Below, in pieces: positions 1 through 8,034 of a stretch of DNA of 30,685 nt. The translations under genes and the position numbers were made by a program. Position 1 is the first letter of the stretch, and each line of letters begins with the position of its first letter. This DNA is from Bryobacterales bacterium (GTDB lineage: Bacteria > Acidobacteriota > Terriglobia > Bryobacterales > Bryobacteraceae): the NCBI GenBank assembly GCA_016789785.1, contig JAEUQE010000092.1, positions 1-30,685 on the forward strand, read 5' to 3'. The notes under the pieces are model-generated. The model was not told where the DNA came from, searched no databases, and saw only the letters and a list, made by a program, of their open reading frames with translations.

Positions 1-1134
1 GATGAAGCCTGGAAGCTCGCGCGAGCCGTGATCTTCGACTATCAGAAGCAGTTGCAGGCAGCAGGTGTGGGCGCGTCGTTGCGTGCTCAAATGGTCAATG
101 ACTCGATTCTGCTGCTGGACAGGCTCGGTCAAGAGACAATCCCCGCCGGATACAAGCTGGAAGTTGCTCGCGCCTATGTCGAGATGGCGATGGCCACGGG
201 CGTCCGGGCCGCCGGCAACGTCGGCGACCAGAGCCGGGGCCGCCGCGCCTTGGCCAAGGCGGAATCCCTGCTTCGGGAATACCTGAAAGATCATCCAGGC
301 CACCGCGAGGCTTCACGGCGGCTGGCCGACGTTCTGGTTCTCACCAGCGATCTGGGGCAAGTGAAGTTCTGGAAAGAGGCCAGCAGCATCCTGGCACGGC
401 TCGAGCGGGAGGATGCCAACGACCGCGACACTCTGTGGAGTCTGGGAAATCTGCACTTCTGGATGGCAGCCGCGGAACGGACGCGAGAAGCGAAGGTGAT
501 CCAGTTTGAGAAGTCGCTCGACTATTTCGATCGTGCGCGGAAGCTGGATCCCACGAACCTGGAGCGCCTCTCCGCCGTTTCGCTTCTCCACAAGCAACTC
601 GGAAACGAATACACATACCTGCAGGACGTCGAGAAGACATGCTTCCATGGCGCCGAGGCAGTGCGTTTGGATGAGATCCGTCTCAAGGAGAGGCCCGACT
701 CGGTGAGAGTTCACATGGACCTGAATACCAGTCAAGGCATACTGGCGGACTGTGCACGCTTTCGTGGCGGGGACACCGCATTTCTGAGTGCCTATCGTCC
801 GGTACTGGAAGGACGCCGGCGATTGTTTCAGAAGGACCCATCCAACACGCACTACCGGAACCGGCTGGCGACCGCGCTGGTGCGCGGCGCGAACGCATTG
901 CGAGCCGCAGGCCAATTGCATGACGCGCTTGCCATGATTGAAGAAGGGATGCGTCTGGGGGACGAGATCATGCGCGAGGATCTGTTGTGGCAGCGGGCGG
1001 CTACCCACCGGCAGCTCGGAAGCACGGCGGAGGCATGCGCCACTTTCGACACGCTCCGGTCTCTCAGCCTGAAGCAATTGGAGCGGTGGAAAAAAACCGC
1101 CGAGGCCTTGAACAAGCTCTGCCCCAGCCGGTGA
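1..1134 (+). CDS. TPR-repeat protein, 5' truncated by window edge; probable C-terminal part of a Ser/Thr kinase-TPR protein
   Basis: The reading frame is open from base 1. A GTG at 28 is the first possible start inside the window, but no Shine-Dalgarno precedes it and the upstream codons (DEAWKLARA) read as natural protein, so the true start is probably outside. The visible ~377 residues are helical and contain TPR-like segments, for example around AEACATFDTLRSLSL near the C-terminus and YFDRARKLDPTNLERLSAVS in the middle. In Bryobacterales this kind of TPR tail often follows a Hanks-type kinase domain and a membrane helix. The kinase link is inferred from the family pattern because no kinase motif lies in the window. 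The TGA at 1132-1134 directly abuts the stop of the convergent PEP-CTERM gene, with no gap for a terminator. Confidence 0.8.
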   Translation, partial: DEAWKLARAVIFDYQKQLQAAGVGASLRAQMVNDSILLLDRLGQETIPAGYKLEVARAYVEMAMATGVRAAGNVGDQSRGRRALAKAESLLREYLKDHPGHREASRRLADVLVLTSDLGQVKFWKEASSILARLEREDANDRDTLWSLGNLHFWMAAAERTREAKVIQFEKSLDYFDRARKLDPTNLERLSAVSLLHKQLGNEYTYLQDVEKTCFHGAEAVRLDEIRLKERPDSVRVHMDLNTSQGILADCARFRGGDTAFLSAYRPVLEGRRRLFQKDPSNTHYRNRLATALVRGANALRAAGQLHDALAMIEEGMRLGDEIMREDLLWQRAATHRQLGSTAEACATFDTLRSLSLKQLERWKKTAEALNKLCPSR

Positions 1135-1764
1135 CTACAAGGAGTGACGCCGCCGGTAAAAGAGATACGCCATCCCGATCGCTGCTATCAGACCGGTTGC
1201 TGGTTCCGGAACATCCGCGGATGGCGCAAAGGCGTCAAGTTCAATGATTCGATAGATCGGAGCATCTCCACCTGCGGATCTCTGATCAACGATGTCCAGA
1301 CGCCAGTTGCTGGACGTCACTGGCACCGGGAGCGTGACGCTGAGCAAGGGGGTAGATCCGTCGTTCGGCGGATTGTGGGAAATCACGCCGCTGTCGTAGA
1401 ACAGAACTGGATTCAGGCCATTGCTGTCCAGGGTGTAGAGGCGGATTCCGATAATCTCGTTTACCTCGCTACCCAAGAAGTTAGACGGGGAGAAGAGGGC
1501 GAAGCTGCCAACCGTTACCGCCGCGGTTCCCCAACCGATGCTCAATTGGCTGAACCCGGCTGCATCGAACGTGTTGGAGAACCCATTGCAAACGTTGGTC
1601 GATCCCCCGAGGATGTTCAGAGTAGATCCGCAGGCAGAGCCGCCCCCGTTGAGAAGGACAGGCCCGCTGAACCCGGCCTGACTGGAATCCCAAAGGTCGT
1701 TTGTGACCGGGGCCGCGCTGAGGCCTGCCGCTGCAAGCAGAAACAGGACCAGACGATTTTTCAT
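1135..1764 (-). CDS. PEP-CTERM sorting domain protein
   Basis: This is a 209-residue exported protein. It starts with a Sec signal (MKNRLVLFLLAAAGLSA, cleavage near APVTN). It ends with the PEP-CTERM tripartite anchor: a VPEPA motif, a hydrophobic helix (TGLIAAIGMAYLF) and a basic tail (YRRRHSL). Such proteins are recognised by an exosortase, which processes the C-terminus during export to the envelope or biofilm matrix. No exosortase gene is present here. The body is beta-rich, with one possible disulfide pair (Cys in GGGSACGS and in TNVCNGF). An ATG 30 bases further upstream is possible, but AGGAGG sits 6 nt before the ATG at 1764, which decides the start. The specific function is unknown. 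Confidence 0.88.
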   Translation of the reverse strand: MKNRLVLFLLAAAGLSAAPVTNDLWDSSQAGFSGPVLLNGGGSACGSTLNILGGSTNVCNGFSNTFDAAGFSQLSIGWGTAAVTVGSFALFSPSNFLGSEVNEIIGIRLYTLDSNGLNPVLFYDSGVISHNPPNDGSTPLLSVTLPVPVTSSNWRLDIVDQRSAGGDAPIYRIIELDAFAPSADVPEPATGLIAAIGMAYLFYRRRHSL

Positions 1765-1779
1765 GTTCCTCCTGACGTG

Positions 1780-1803
1780 CGGCTCTCGAAACACTTCGAG
1801 CCG
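1780..1803 (-). promoter_or_regulatory. stem-loop in the 5' leader of the PEP-CTERM gene
   Basis: CGGCT-CT-CGAA, a 4-nt ACAC loop and TTCG-AGCCG form a nine-pair stem with a two-base bulge. It lies just upstream of the AGGAGG (1769-1774) of the 1135-1764 gene. It could affect translation or mRNA stability. No function is established. Confidence 0.4.
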
Positions 1804-1915
1804 CTACAAAAGAACAATTCGTTTTTCGTGCGGCAAACGGCTACAGTCAGGACAGAAATCTTGCCGCGCCCAGGCGAGTGCCCTCTGAATCAGACTGGGG
1901 TAAGACAGAGTCGTC

Positions 1916-1921
1916 TATAAT
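1916..1921 (+). promoter_or_regulatory. -10 box (TATAAT) of the helicase-nuclease gene
   Basis: A consensus TATAAT ends 11 nt before the ATG at 1933, which would put the transcript start near 1928. No convincing -35 hexamer is seen 16-18 nt upstream. If the box is used, the mRNA has a leader of only about five bases and no Shine-Dalgarno. This favours the ATG at 1933 over the in-frame TTG at 1927. Confidence 0.5.
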
Positions 1922-1932
1922 CGCGCTTGAGT

Positions 1933-4900
1933 ATGGTTCCAGGGGCGAGATTTGCCGATGAGTCCGCGCGCCGCCGCATTCGCGAGTCGCTGCACGAGAG
2001 CCTGATGGTGGAGGCATCCGCGGGAACCGGCAAGACCACCGAACTCGTGGAGCGCATCGTCAACCTGTTGCAGCGCGGCGCGGTGGGCATTGACCGGATC
2101 GTCGCGGTCACGTTTACGAACAAAGCCGCGGGTGAGTTGAAGCTGCGTCTGCGGCAAGGGCTCGACCGGCGGCGGGCCGAGGTTGACGATCCGACCGAGG
2201 CCGCGAACCTCGAACGCGCCATCTCACGCCTGGAAGAAGCCGCGATCGGGACCATCCACTCTTTCTGTGCCCAGATCCTCCGCGAACGGCCCGTGGAGGC
2301 GCGTGTCGATCCCGATTTCGAAGAGCTCGATGAGCAGGGCGCGCGGCGTCTCTACGCAGCGGTGTTCCGGCGATGGCTGCAGGACAAGTTGAACCAGGAG
2401 TCGCCGGGTCTACGGCGCGCGCTGGCCCGCCTATCGGCACGCGAGGAACGAAGCTTCGACTACACGCCCACCGAATCGCTGGAATATGCGGGCTGGCAGT
2501 TGACCGAGTGGCGCGACTTCCCGCGCCCGTGGAGGCGAGCTCCGTTCGCGCGTGAAGAAGTGATCGATGAACTGGTGGAGCACTTCCATGCCATGGGGAG
2601 CAATCTTTCCAAATACAAGCCGGACGTGGTGGAGCCGGTGCGCGAATTGCTTCCGTGGATCGAACGCAAACCGCGTGACTACGACATGCTGGAGAGTTTG
2701 CTGCTGAAACTGCATCGCGTTTGGAAGCGCCGCGCGGTGAAGAAGCCCAGCGATTTGTTGTTCAACGCGCTCGATAAGTTCCGCCCGGCGATGGAGGCGG
2801 ATCTTGCGGCGCAGCTACGCTCCGAGCTGTGGGAAGTGGTGGAACTCTACGAAGAGCGGAAGCGGCGCGCGGGCAAGCTTGATTTCGTCGACTTACTGTT
2901 ACTTACTCGCAACCTGATCCGCGGCAACCAGGAAGTGCGCGCTTACTTACAACGGCGCTATCTGTGTCTTCTGGTGGATGAGTTTCAGGACACCGATCCG
3001 CTGCAGGCGGAGATACTGTTGCTGCTGTCTTCGGACGATCCGCGCGTTTCGGACTGGCGGACCGTCACGCCCGCGCCCGGCAAGCTGTTTCTGGTGGGCG
3101 ATCCCAAGCAATCGATCTACAAGTTCCGCCGGGCGGATGTGCAGCTCTATCAGAATCTGCGCGCGGGACTGGAACAGCGCGGTGTCGGGCTGGTGCGGCT
3201 GACGCGCAGTTTCCGCGGTGTGCGTTCGATCCAACAGTGTGTGAACGCGGCGTTCGCCAGCGAGATGAACGGGGACCAGCACACCGCGCAAGCCGAGTAC
3301 GCCCCGCTCGACGAGGTCCGCCACGACATTCCGGATCAGCCGGCAGTGGTGGCGCTGCCCGCGCCTCGGCCATACAGCGACTACGGCAACCTGACCAAGA
3401 CCGCCATCAATGCGTGTCTACCCGCCACGATCGCCGGTTATGTGGAGTGGCTGCTGACGGAGAGTGGCTGGCGGATCGGGGACGAGCGCGCGCCATTGAC
3501 TCCGCGGCATATCTGCATTCTGTTCCGGCGGTTTACGAACTTCGGCGTCGATCTTACCCGCGATTACGTGCGCGCGCTGGAGGATCGGAACATCCCGCAT
3601 CTGTTGGTGGGTTCAAAGACCTTCCACGCGCGGGAGGAGATTGAGGCGATTCGCGCCACACTGACCGCCATCGAATGGCCGGAAGACGAACTATCGGTGT
3701 TCGCGACACTGCACGGAGCGTTCTTTGCGATCCCGGATGCGGCGCTGCTCCGATTCCGTCTGAAACATGGACGCATGAATCCGTTTCTCGATCTTCCGGC
3801 GGATTTGGACGAGGAGTTCCACGCGATTCGGGATGCGTTCGCGATCCTGGCGGAGTTGCATCGGGAGCGCAACCGGCGCCCGATCGCCGAGACAGTGTAC
3901 CGATTGATGGAGTCGGCACGTGCGTGGGCCGCCTTCGCGTTCCGGCCCGCGGGCCATCAGGCGCTTGCCAATGCCCGGCGGGTGATTGATCTGGCTCGTC
4001 AGTTTGAGACGGGCGGTGGGATTTCGTTCCGCGGATTCGTGGAGGAACTGGCGGCACAGGCGGAACGTGCCGATTCCGCCGAGGCGCCCGTACTCGAAGA
4101 AGGCGCGGAAGGTGTTCGGATCATGACCGTGCACACGGCGAAAGGCCTCGAGTTTCCCGTGGTGATTCTCGCGGACATGACGGCGAACCTCTCGGTCGAG
4201 AATCCGGACAAGCACGTGGATTCGCAGTCGGGACTTTGTGCGATGCGGTTGCTGCAGTGTGCGCCGTGGGAACTAACGGAGGCGGAAGCGCTGGAGAGAG
4301 GCCGGGAGAAGGCCGAAGGCGTGCGCGTGGCCTACGTCGCGGCGACGCGGGCGCGCGACGTGCTGGTGGTGCCCGTGGTGGGCGATGAAGAGCACAACGG
4401 GTGGCTCGCTCCGCTGAACAAGGCGCTGTATCCGAAGCCGGAGAGCAAGTTCAAACCCTCGAGATCACCCGGTTGTCCGGAGTTTGGCAGAGTGACGGTT
4501 CTGGACCGTCCGGCGAACTTGCTCGAAGAAACGAGCGTGCGCCCGGGCCTGCATCAGCCACGTACCGGCGATCACACTCACACTGTCACTTGGTGGGATC
4601 CGGCGATTCTGCCCGCGGGCCGTGAAGAACAGTTCGGAGTGAGGCAGGAGGAGTTGCTCGCCGATGTGCCATCCGCGGAAGCAACCGGCAGCGCGGCGCA
4701 TCAGGCATGGGCTCAACGGCGGAGCGAGTTGCTCGAACGAGGGCACAAGCCTTCCATGGAAGTCGTGCTTGCCAGCGAAGTGCAACAGCCGCCTGAAGGG
4801 TGGAGTGGCGACGTGCGCATCGAATCGACCGCGCAGTTTTCGGGAAGGCCCACAGGGAAACGTTTCGGCGCGCTGATCCACGCCATCTTGCGCGATGTGC

Positions 4901-5268
4901 CCTTGGATGCCAGGCGGGCTGAGATCGAGGCTGTGGCGCGATTGCAGGGCAGGATTCTCGCTTCGGACCGGGAGGAGACGGATGCCGCGGCGATCGCCGT
5001 GGAGGCAGCGCTACGCCATCCGCTGATGGAGAGCGCGCGCTCCGCACAGCGTTGCCATCGCGAGTATCCCGTGTCACTGCGTCTTGATCAAGGGCGGGTG
5101 TTTGAAGGCATCATCGACCTTGCGTTCGTCGACAACGGCGCATGGACGGTGGTGGACTTCAAGACGGACGCGAGTGTGGAGGATTATCGTCCGCAAATCG
5201 CATGGTACGCGCATGCGTTAACACGCATCACGGGATTGCCGGCGCAGGCTTATCTGCTGCGAGTATGA
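1933..5268 (+). CDS. UvrD/RecB-like (AddA-type) ATP-dependent helicase-nuclease
   Basis: This is an SF1A DNA helicase of about 1111 residues fused to a RecB-family nuclease. In order: Walker A (ASAGTGKTT, Lys34), motif Ia (TFTNKAAGEL), GTIHSFC, Walker B (LVDEFQDTDP, Asp349), motif III (VGDPKQSIYKFRRAD), motif IV (LTRSFRG), motif V (TVHTAKGLEFPVV), motif VI (VAYVAATRARD). The C-terminal PD-(D/E)XK nuclease shows GIIDL (Asp1062), VVDFKTD (Asp1075 and Lys1077) and the QxxxY element (QIAWY). AddA and RecB proteins process double-strand ends for RecA-dependent repair and normally work with AddB or RecC. No such partner lies in the window, and the neighbours are unrelated PEP-CTERM genes. A TTG two codons upstream is an alternative start. 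All motifs look intact. AddA versus another RecB-like class is not settled. Confidence 0.93.
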   Translation: MVPGARFADESARRRIRESLHESLMVEASAGTGKTTELVERIVNLLQRGAVGIDRIVAVTFTNKAAGELKLRLRQGLDRRRAEVDDPTEAANLERAISRLEEAAIGTIHSFCAQILRERPVEARVDPDFEELDEQGARRLYAAVFRRWLQDKLNQESPGLRRALARLSAREERSFDYTPTESLEYAGWQLTEWRDFPRPWRRAPFAREEVIDELVEHFHAMGSNLSKYKPDVVEPVRELLPWIERKPRDYDMLESLLLKLHRVWKRRAVKKPSDLLFNALDKFRPAMEADLAAQLRSELWEVVELYEERKRRAGKLDFVDLLLLTRNLIRGNQEVRAYLQRRYLCLLVDEFQDTDPLQAEILLLLSSDDPRVSDWRTVTPAPGKLFLVGDPKQSIYKFRRADVQLYQNLRAGLEQRGVGLVRLTRSFRGVRSIQQCVNAAFASEMNGDQHTAQAEYAPLDEVRHDIPDQPAVVALPAPRPYSDYGNLTKTAINACLPATIAGYVEWLLTESGWRIGDERAPLTPRHICILFRRFTNFGVDLTRDYVRALEDRNIPHLLVGSKTFHAREEIEAIRATLTAIEWPEDELSVFATLHGAFFAIPDAALLRFRLKHGRMNPFLDLPADLDEEFHAIRDAFAILAELHRERNRRPIAETVYRLMESARAWAAFAFRPAGHQALANARRVIDLARQFETGGGISFRGFVEELAAQAERADSAEAPVLEEGAEGVRIMTVHTAKGLEFPVVILADMTANLSVENPDKHVDSQSGLCAMRLLQCAPWELTEAEALERGREKAEGVRVAYVAATRARDVLVVPVVGDEEHNGWLAPLNKALYPKPESKFKPSRSPGCPEFGRVTVLDRPANLLEETSVRPGLHQPRTGDHTHTVTWWDPAILPAGREEQFGVRQEELLADVPSAEATGSAAHQAWAQRRSELLERGHKPSMEVVLASEVQQPPEGWSGDVRIESTAQFSGRPTGKRFGALIHAILRDVPLDARRAEIEAVARLQGRILASDREETDAAAIAVEAALRHPLMESARSAQRCHREYPVSLRLDQGRVFEGIIDLAFVDNGAWTVVDFKTDASVEDYRPQIAWYAHALTRITGLPAQAYLLRV

Positions 5269-5278
5269 GATACGTAAG

Positions 5279-6124
5279 TTAGCTTTGCCAGCGGCGGAAC
5301 AGCTTCATGCCGAGGAGACCAGCGGCGAGTAGGGCAAAACTCGCGGGCTCTGGCACGTCCGAAGCCGGGAGCGGATCATTGACACCAACCAGTACCTGTG
5401 CCTGCAAGGTCTGGCCAGGATCGATGAGCAGGTTCCATTGGAAACCTGCCGTGAAGTCGTTCGGGCCGAATGGTAGGCCCGAGTTGTTAAAATTAGTCTC
5501 GGCACCATCGGGCATCACCGCGCCAATGTCGGTCGCGCCAAAGGGACGGACCAACCAGGCGTTCGCGCCGATACCTTGATAGAAAGCCGCATTGGTTCCG
5601 GCGTCGGTCAGGCGGATCAAGTTGGGACCGGCCAGAGATGCAGTATCGTTGCTGGCGGTAGGCTGAAGGTCCATGTCAAGCATGTGGAACAGGAACAAGG
5701 AAAGCGGAAGGTTGCCTGTGTTTGTGAGAGACATGGTTGCGAGGATGTTCCCGCTCGGGCCACCAGTATTGGTCAGGGTCAGCACCTCCAGGGCACTGAA
5801 AGCGCCGCCTGCAAGCGAGGACCACGTAAGCGTAGACGTGTTGCCCAGATAACTCTGCGTGGTTGGCAACGGAAGAGCGGACTCTGAAACGCCGGTCCCA
5901 ACCCGGAAGAACCAGCCAAACTCAAACACGTGGTCTTGCGTCAGTGTGGGGCTAACGCCGGTAAAGTTCGCGCTCGGGGAATTGGAGAACGCCGCTGAAT
6001 TGCGCACGAAACTTGCCGGGCCGTCGCTGATCGTTCCTTGTGCATGCACAGTCGCGGCAGCGGCGCACGCCAAGGCAGTACTCAGTGCCATCCGGCGGAA
6101 GAGACCCCGCACCAAGTTCCTCAC
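5279..6124 (-). CDS. PEP-CTERM sorting domain protein
   Basis: This is an exported protein of 281 residues, starting at the GTG at 6124. That GTG is preceded by GGAAAGGAAAG at good spacing; another GTG at 6160 lacks a Shine-Dalgarno. The N-terminus is a long signal sequence (arginine-rich start, then MALSTALACAAAATVHA, cleavage before QGTIS). The C-terminus has VPEPA, a hydrophobic stretch (SFALLAAGLLGMKLF) and the basic end RRWQS, which is the classical exosortase substrate layout. The middle is Asn/Thr/Ser-rich and beta-like, without a recognised catalytic motif. It faces the helicase-nuclease gene, with only 10 bases between the two ends. It resembles the gene at 1135-1764 only in its sorting signals, not in its body. 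Function is unknown. Confidence 0.87.
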   Translation of the reverse strand: MRNLVRGLFRRMALSTALACAAAATVHAQGTISDGPASFVRNSAAFSNSPSANFTGVSPTLTQDHVFEFGWFFRVGTGVSESALPLPTTQSYLGNTSTLTWSSLAGGAFSALEVLTLTNTGGPSGNILATMSLTNTGNLPLSLFLFHMLDMDLQPTASNDTASLAGPNLIRLTDAGTNAAFYQGIGANAWLVRPFGATDIGAVMPDGAETNFNNSGLPFGPNDFTAGFQWNLLIDPGQTLQAQVLVGVNDPLPASDVPEPASFALLAAGLLGMKLFRRWQS

Positions 6125-6354
6125 TGTTCTTTCCTTTCCAGAATCAGGTGAATCTGGCACTCTATCGGAAATGGACAGCTCACGTCAACATGTCACGGGT
6201 GTCGCCACAGATCGTCCAGATTCGGGCTCGCCCGTTCGAATCTCGCAGCGTGCGAATCTCCCCGCCCTGCCGACTCAAAGGAATATCGAATCGTCATGCG
6301 AAGTTCCTGGAGTATGATCGCGCGTGGGCATCGCACCGTGATACGTTGACTTGC

Positions 6355-7758
6355 ATGGACCGCCGAGCCTTCCTCTCCACCGCGCTGGCTGCGCCCTTCG
6401 TGCAGACCGCTTCCAAAGCCGCCGCGAAGAAGCCGAATGTCGTGATGTTCATGACGGACGATCATGGGGCCTGGGCCATGGGCGCCTATGGCTGCGGCGA
6501 GATGCACACGCCGAATCTCGACAAGCTGGCCTCGGGAGGCGCGCGCTTCGGCCGTGCGTATGCCTGCACACCGGTATGCTCGCCAAGCCGTATGACTTGG
6601 CTCACGGGGCGAATTCCGTCAGTGCATGGCGTGCAGGACTGGCTGCGGCCGGAAGACAGCTTTGAAGCAACCACGCGCCGCTGGCTTACGGGACACACCA
6701 CTTACTCTGAAATCCTCGCCAAGAACGGTTACAACTTGGGCATGTGCGGGAAGTGGCACATGGGTGACGATGCCAAGCCGCAGGCGGGCTTCAGCTATTG
6801 GGCGACCGTGCCGGGCGGCGGCGGGCCCTATCGCAACGCGGAGTTCGTGAAGAACGGCGTGCGCGGCAAGCTCAACGAGTTCAAGACCGATGCGGTGGGC
6901 GATTGCGCCGTCGATTTTCTGGACAAGACGAAGGGCAAGCCGTTCTATCTGCTCATGCCTTTCTACGCGCCGCACACCCCGTTCGATTATCAGCCGGAAA
7001 CGTATCGCGAGCCTTACAAAGATGCGTCATTCCGCTGCTTCCCGAATACGCCGAAACACTCGTGGCAAAATCCCGGATTGCGCAATCATCATGGCAATCG
7101 CGAGAGCATGCGGTCCTATTCGGCTTTGATCAGCGGCGTGGACGCGAATGTCGGCCGCGTCGTTCAGAAGCTGGAGCAACTGGGCGTGCGCGAGGATACG
7201 GTGGTGATCTTCAGCGCGGATCAAGGTTGGAACGCAGGTCACCACGGCGTTTGGGGCAAGGGTAATGGAACCTGGCCGTTCAACATGTACGAAGAGTCGA
7301 TCCGGGTGCCGCTGATCTGGAATCATCCGGGTAAGATTCGGCCGAATCAGGTGCTAAGTCCGATGGTGTCGTCCTATGACTACTTCCCGACGATTCTCGA
7401 CTATCTGGGAGTGAACGCTCCACCGGATTCGAAGCGCCCGGGGCGCAGTTACGCACCGTTCCTGCGAGGCCAGTCGCCGCAGTGGGAAAACCGGTTGTTC
7501 TTTGAATACTCTTTCGTGCGCGGGTTGCGGACAGAGAATCTGAAGCTGATCCAGCGGACTAAGGAGTGGCCGGGCGAGTTGTACGATCTGGAGCGGGATC
7601 CCGGCGAAACAGAGAATCGCATGGATGATCCGGGGTATGCGAGTCAGGCGGCGCAAATGCGGTCAGAGATGGATCAGTGGTTTGCGAAGTATGGTGCGCC
7701 TCCGATTGAGGAATGGCGCAAGACGACGCAGCAGAATCTGACTGTGTACTCACGTTAG
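6355..7758 (+). CDS. S1-family sulfatase with Tat signal
   Basis: This is a formylglycine-dependent sulfatase of 467 residues, predicted to hydrolyse sulfate esters outside the cytoplasm. The N-terminus MDRRAFLSTALAAPFVQTA is a twin-arginine signal. The metal-binding start of the fold follows (MFMTDDHG, Asp35-Asp36). The formylglycine motif is Cys75-Ser-Pro-Ser-Arg79. Later elements include GKWHMGD, the FSADQG metal site and the C-terminal GELYDLERDPGE typical of the family. The start was chosen because the Tat signal begins here, although the frame stays open further upstream. No good Shine-Dalgarno precedes it. Maturation needs a formylglycine-generating enzyme encoded elsewhere. It converges on a second sulfatase; the two are only distantly alike. 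The substrate cannot be told from the sequence. Confidence 0.92.
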   Translation: MDRRAFLSTALAAPFVQTASKAAAKKPNVVMFMTDDHGAWAMGAYGCGEMHTPNLDKLASGGARFGRAYACTPVCSPSRMTWLTGRIPSVHGVQDWLRPEDSFEATTRRWLTGHTTYSEILAKNGYNLGMCGKWHMGDDAKPQAGFSYWATVPGGGGPYRNAEFVKNGVRGKLNEFKTDAVGDCAVDFLDKTKGKPFYLLMPFYAPHTPFDYQPETYREPYKDASFRCFPNTPKHSWQNPGLRNHHGNRESMRSYSALISGVDANVGRVVQKLEQLGVREDTVVIFSADQGWNAGHHGVWGKGNGTWPFNMYEESIRVPLIWNHPGKIRPNQVLSPMVSSYDYFPTILDYLGVNAPPDSKRPGRSYAPFLRGQSPQWENRLFFEYSFVRGLRTENLKLIQRTKEWPGELYDLERDPGETENRMDDPGYASQAAQMRSEMDQWFAKYGAPPIEEWRKTTQQNLTVYSR

Positions 7759-7799
7759 TGCGGTCCGCACACTTACTGTCGAGGCCCAACACACATCAA

Positions 7800-7826
7800 C
7801 CGCCGCGATTCTGCTTCGCGCGGCGG
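7800..7826 (+). terminator. GC-rich stem-loop downstream of the sulfatase, possible terminator
   Basis: CCGCCGCG and CGCGGCGG are perfect 8-bp arms around an 11-nt loop, beginning 41 bases after the sulfatase stop. No T-run follows, so intrinsic termination is uncertain. It may instead stabilise mRNA 3' ends. Confidence 0.4.
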
Positions 7827-7843
7827 TGCAATACCTCACGGTA

Positions 7844-7945
7844 GCGCAGGCTTAAGCCTGCCGCGCCGAGACTCGTCTCGGTGCAGGGCGAGGTGAACCA
7901 AAATGCGCGGTGATTCGCCGGTCTCGAGCACGGGCCTCGAAAGCG
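7844..7945 (+). repeat. dispersed palindromic intergenic repeat, copy 1
   Basis: Bases 7844-7908 match 20175-20239 at 60 of 65 positions without gaps. Similarity resumes at a shared CGAGCACGGGCCT near 7925-7937. The core holds two adjacent hairpins: GCAGGCTTAAGCCTGC (7846-7861) and CCGAGACTCGTCTCGG (7866-7881). No coding frame fits. Unlike copy 2, no inverted terminal copy closes the element here, so this looks like a shorter or truncated member. It lies between two convergent sulfatase genes. Confidence 0.75.
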
Positions 7946-7987
7946 TTGTCGGGGCTTTATGCGGGATTTGGGACGCTCGGTAATGCC

Positions 7988-8010
7988 CTAACTAACTAAG
8001 TGAATAACTG
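7988..8010 (+). repeat. TAAC-type short tandem-repeat tract
   Basis: CTAACTAACTAAGTGAATAAC is a tetranucleotide-like, AT-rich tract in otherwise GC-rich DNA, just past the 3' end of the minus-strand sulfatase. A related tract in the opposite orientation occurs near 30507-30535. Function is unknown. Confidence 0.35.
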
Positions 8011-8034
8011 AACAGTAATGAACTTAGGCCAGCC

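Noticed and set aside
6040..6354. N-terminal extension of the first sulfatase
   Set aside because: The frame is open here but would bury the Tat signal internally and overlap the divergent PEP-CTERM gene. The start at 6355 is preferred.
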